Source of the DNA: Acuticoccus sp051016205
GTDB taxonomy: Bacteria; Pseudomonadota; Alphaproteobacteria; Rhizobiales; Amorphaceae
Direction of reading: 5' to 3'
Assembly: GCA_051016205.1 (NCBI GenBank)
Contig: CP136534.1
Coordinates: 5,084,001 to 5,148,000, forward strand
DNA: 64,000 bases
The notes under the pieces are model-generated. The model did not search any database, was not told where the DNA came from, and worked only from the letters and a program-made list of their open reading frames with translations. The first letter of the stretch is position 1, and each line of letters begins with the position of its first letter. The position numbers were made by a program, and so were the translations under genes. Of this stretch, positions 63,456-64,000 are shown piece after piece.

Positions 63456-64000
63456 ATGGCAGACAAAGGGCGTGATGCCTTGGGGTGGCGGGCCAAGATC
63501 GGCATCGTCATCCCCTCCACCAACACCATCGTCCAGCCAGAGATGGAGGCAATGTGCCCCGACGGCGTCACCAACCACATCTCGCGCATTCGCATTCCAA
63601 ACGTTGCCATTGGCGACAATGCCGCCTTTGGCGAGCTGATCCGCCTCATCATGGAGGCCCAGGACGAGGCGGTGGACTCCGTCATGTCGTGCGAGCCCGA
63701 CCACGTCATCCTCGGCATTTCCGCCGAAACGTTCTGGGATGGGGCCAACCATTCTGAGACGCTGAGGCGGGACCTTGAGGCGAAGACGGGCCTTGCCGTC
63801 ACCCTTGCGTCCGATGCCATTGATGCCGCGCTCAAACGCTCAAGCGCCAAGCGGATCGGGATCGTCACGCCCTATCAGGCCATCGGCGGCGACAAGGTGC
63901 GCCAGTTCTTCGGCGAGATCGGCTACGAGGTGACGGATGTGGTTTGCCTTGCCTGCTCCTCCCCCGTTGCCACCGCCCACGTGACTGAGGAGACCATGCG
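63456..64000 (+). CDS. Asp/Glu racemase superfamily protein (maleate isomerase / arylmalonate decarboxylase type), partial
   Basis: The first 181 codons are present; the gene leaves the window. The protein begins MADKGRDALGWRAKIGIVIP, with STNTIVQPEMEAMCPDGV typical of the maleate isomerase/arylmalonate decarboxylase branch. At the position of the first catalytic Cys of racemases and isomerases it has S89 in LGISAETFWDG, so two-Cys racemisation is unlikely; arylmalonate decarboxylase also lacks this Cys. The second Cys would lie beyond the edge. It follows dctP of set 2 by 5 bases, so it probably acts on the TRAP substrate, a dicarboxylate or malonate derivative. Confidence 0.82.
   Translation, partial: MADKGRDALGWRAKIGIVIPSTNTIVQPEMEAMCPDGVTNHISRIRIPNVAIGDNAAFGELIRLIMEAQDEAVDSVMSCEPDHVILGISAETFWDGANHSETLRRDLEAKTGLAVTLASDAIDAALKRSSAKRIGIVTPYQAIGGDKVRQFFGEIGYEVTDVVCLACSSPVATAHVTEETM

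Overview
The window reads as a chromosomal segment of a high-GC alphaproteobacterium, most likely of the order Hyphomicrobiales (Rhizobiales). The reasons are the block dksA / cckA / recA / alaS, a recA SOS box of the alphaproteobacterial GTTC-N7-GTTC type (seen here as GAAC-N7-GAAC), a DksA with a degenerate zinc finger, ccoNOQP-ccoGHIS in the FixNOQP-FixGHIS order, and the conserved block metX-metW / chorismate mutase-hisC-tyrC / DUF2125 / gamma-glutamylcyclotransferase. I cannot assign a genus. Genes are tightly packed with many ATGA/GTGA overlaps. I found no rRNA, tRNA, CRISPR, prophage or insertion sequence.

Layout. 1-6900: urea ABC importer operon urtABCDE on the minus strand, with a GNAT acetyltransferase gene coupled between urtB and urtC and a good sigma-54 promoter in front of urtA; the start of an MBL-fold hydrolase lies downstream. 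6900-16200: two small membrane-protein genes, then the cbb3 oxidase structural (ccoNOQP) and assembly (ccoGHIS) operon, ending in a coupled 82-residue membrane protein. 16300-24000: small membrane protein, rpmF, mtgA, ispA, DUF3754 protein, sixA, MoxR ATPase, small Tudor-like protein, dksA, MFS transporter. 24180-30315: cckA, recA with LexA box and promoter, alaS. 30340-35770: secreted basic protein, Xre/RES toxin-antitoxin pair, and a YcjX-YcjF-CoxE-like operon. 35940-42760: lipid kinase-like protein, metallophosphoesterase, CaCA antiporter, cupin, gloB, methyltransferase, metW-metX. 43009-47870: chorismate mutase, hisC, tyrC, a tandem palindromic repeat, DUF2125 protein, ChaC-like cyclotransferase.

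48350-56213 is one plus-strand operon: a polyamine-type ABC importer in the order permease, ATPase, binding protein, permease, then three cytoplasmic hydrolases (M24, S10, M24). The first M24 protein has lost three of the five metal ligands and looks creatinase-like; the second has all five. 56495-64000 holds two complete TRAP transporter gene sets, one on each strand, with a polysaccharide deacetylase/PuuE-like gene between them and an Asp/Glu-racemase/arylmalonate-decarboxylase family gene at the right edge. Three copies of a palindrome centred on TTTGTCCGGACAAA flank the deacetylase and face both TRAP sets, which suggests a local regulon controlled by a FadR-type GntR repressor encoded elsewhere. 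These last two regions are the best candidates for undescribed catabolic systems.
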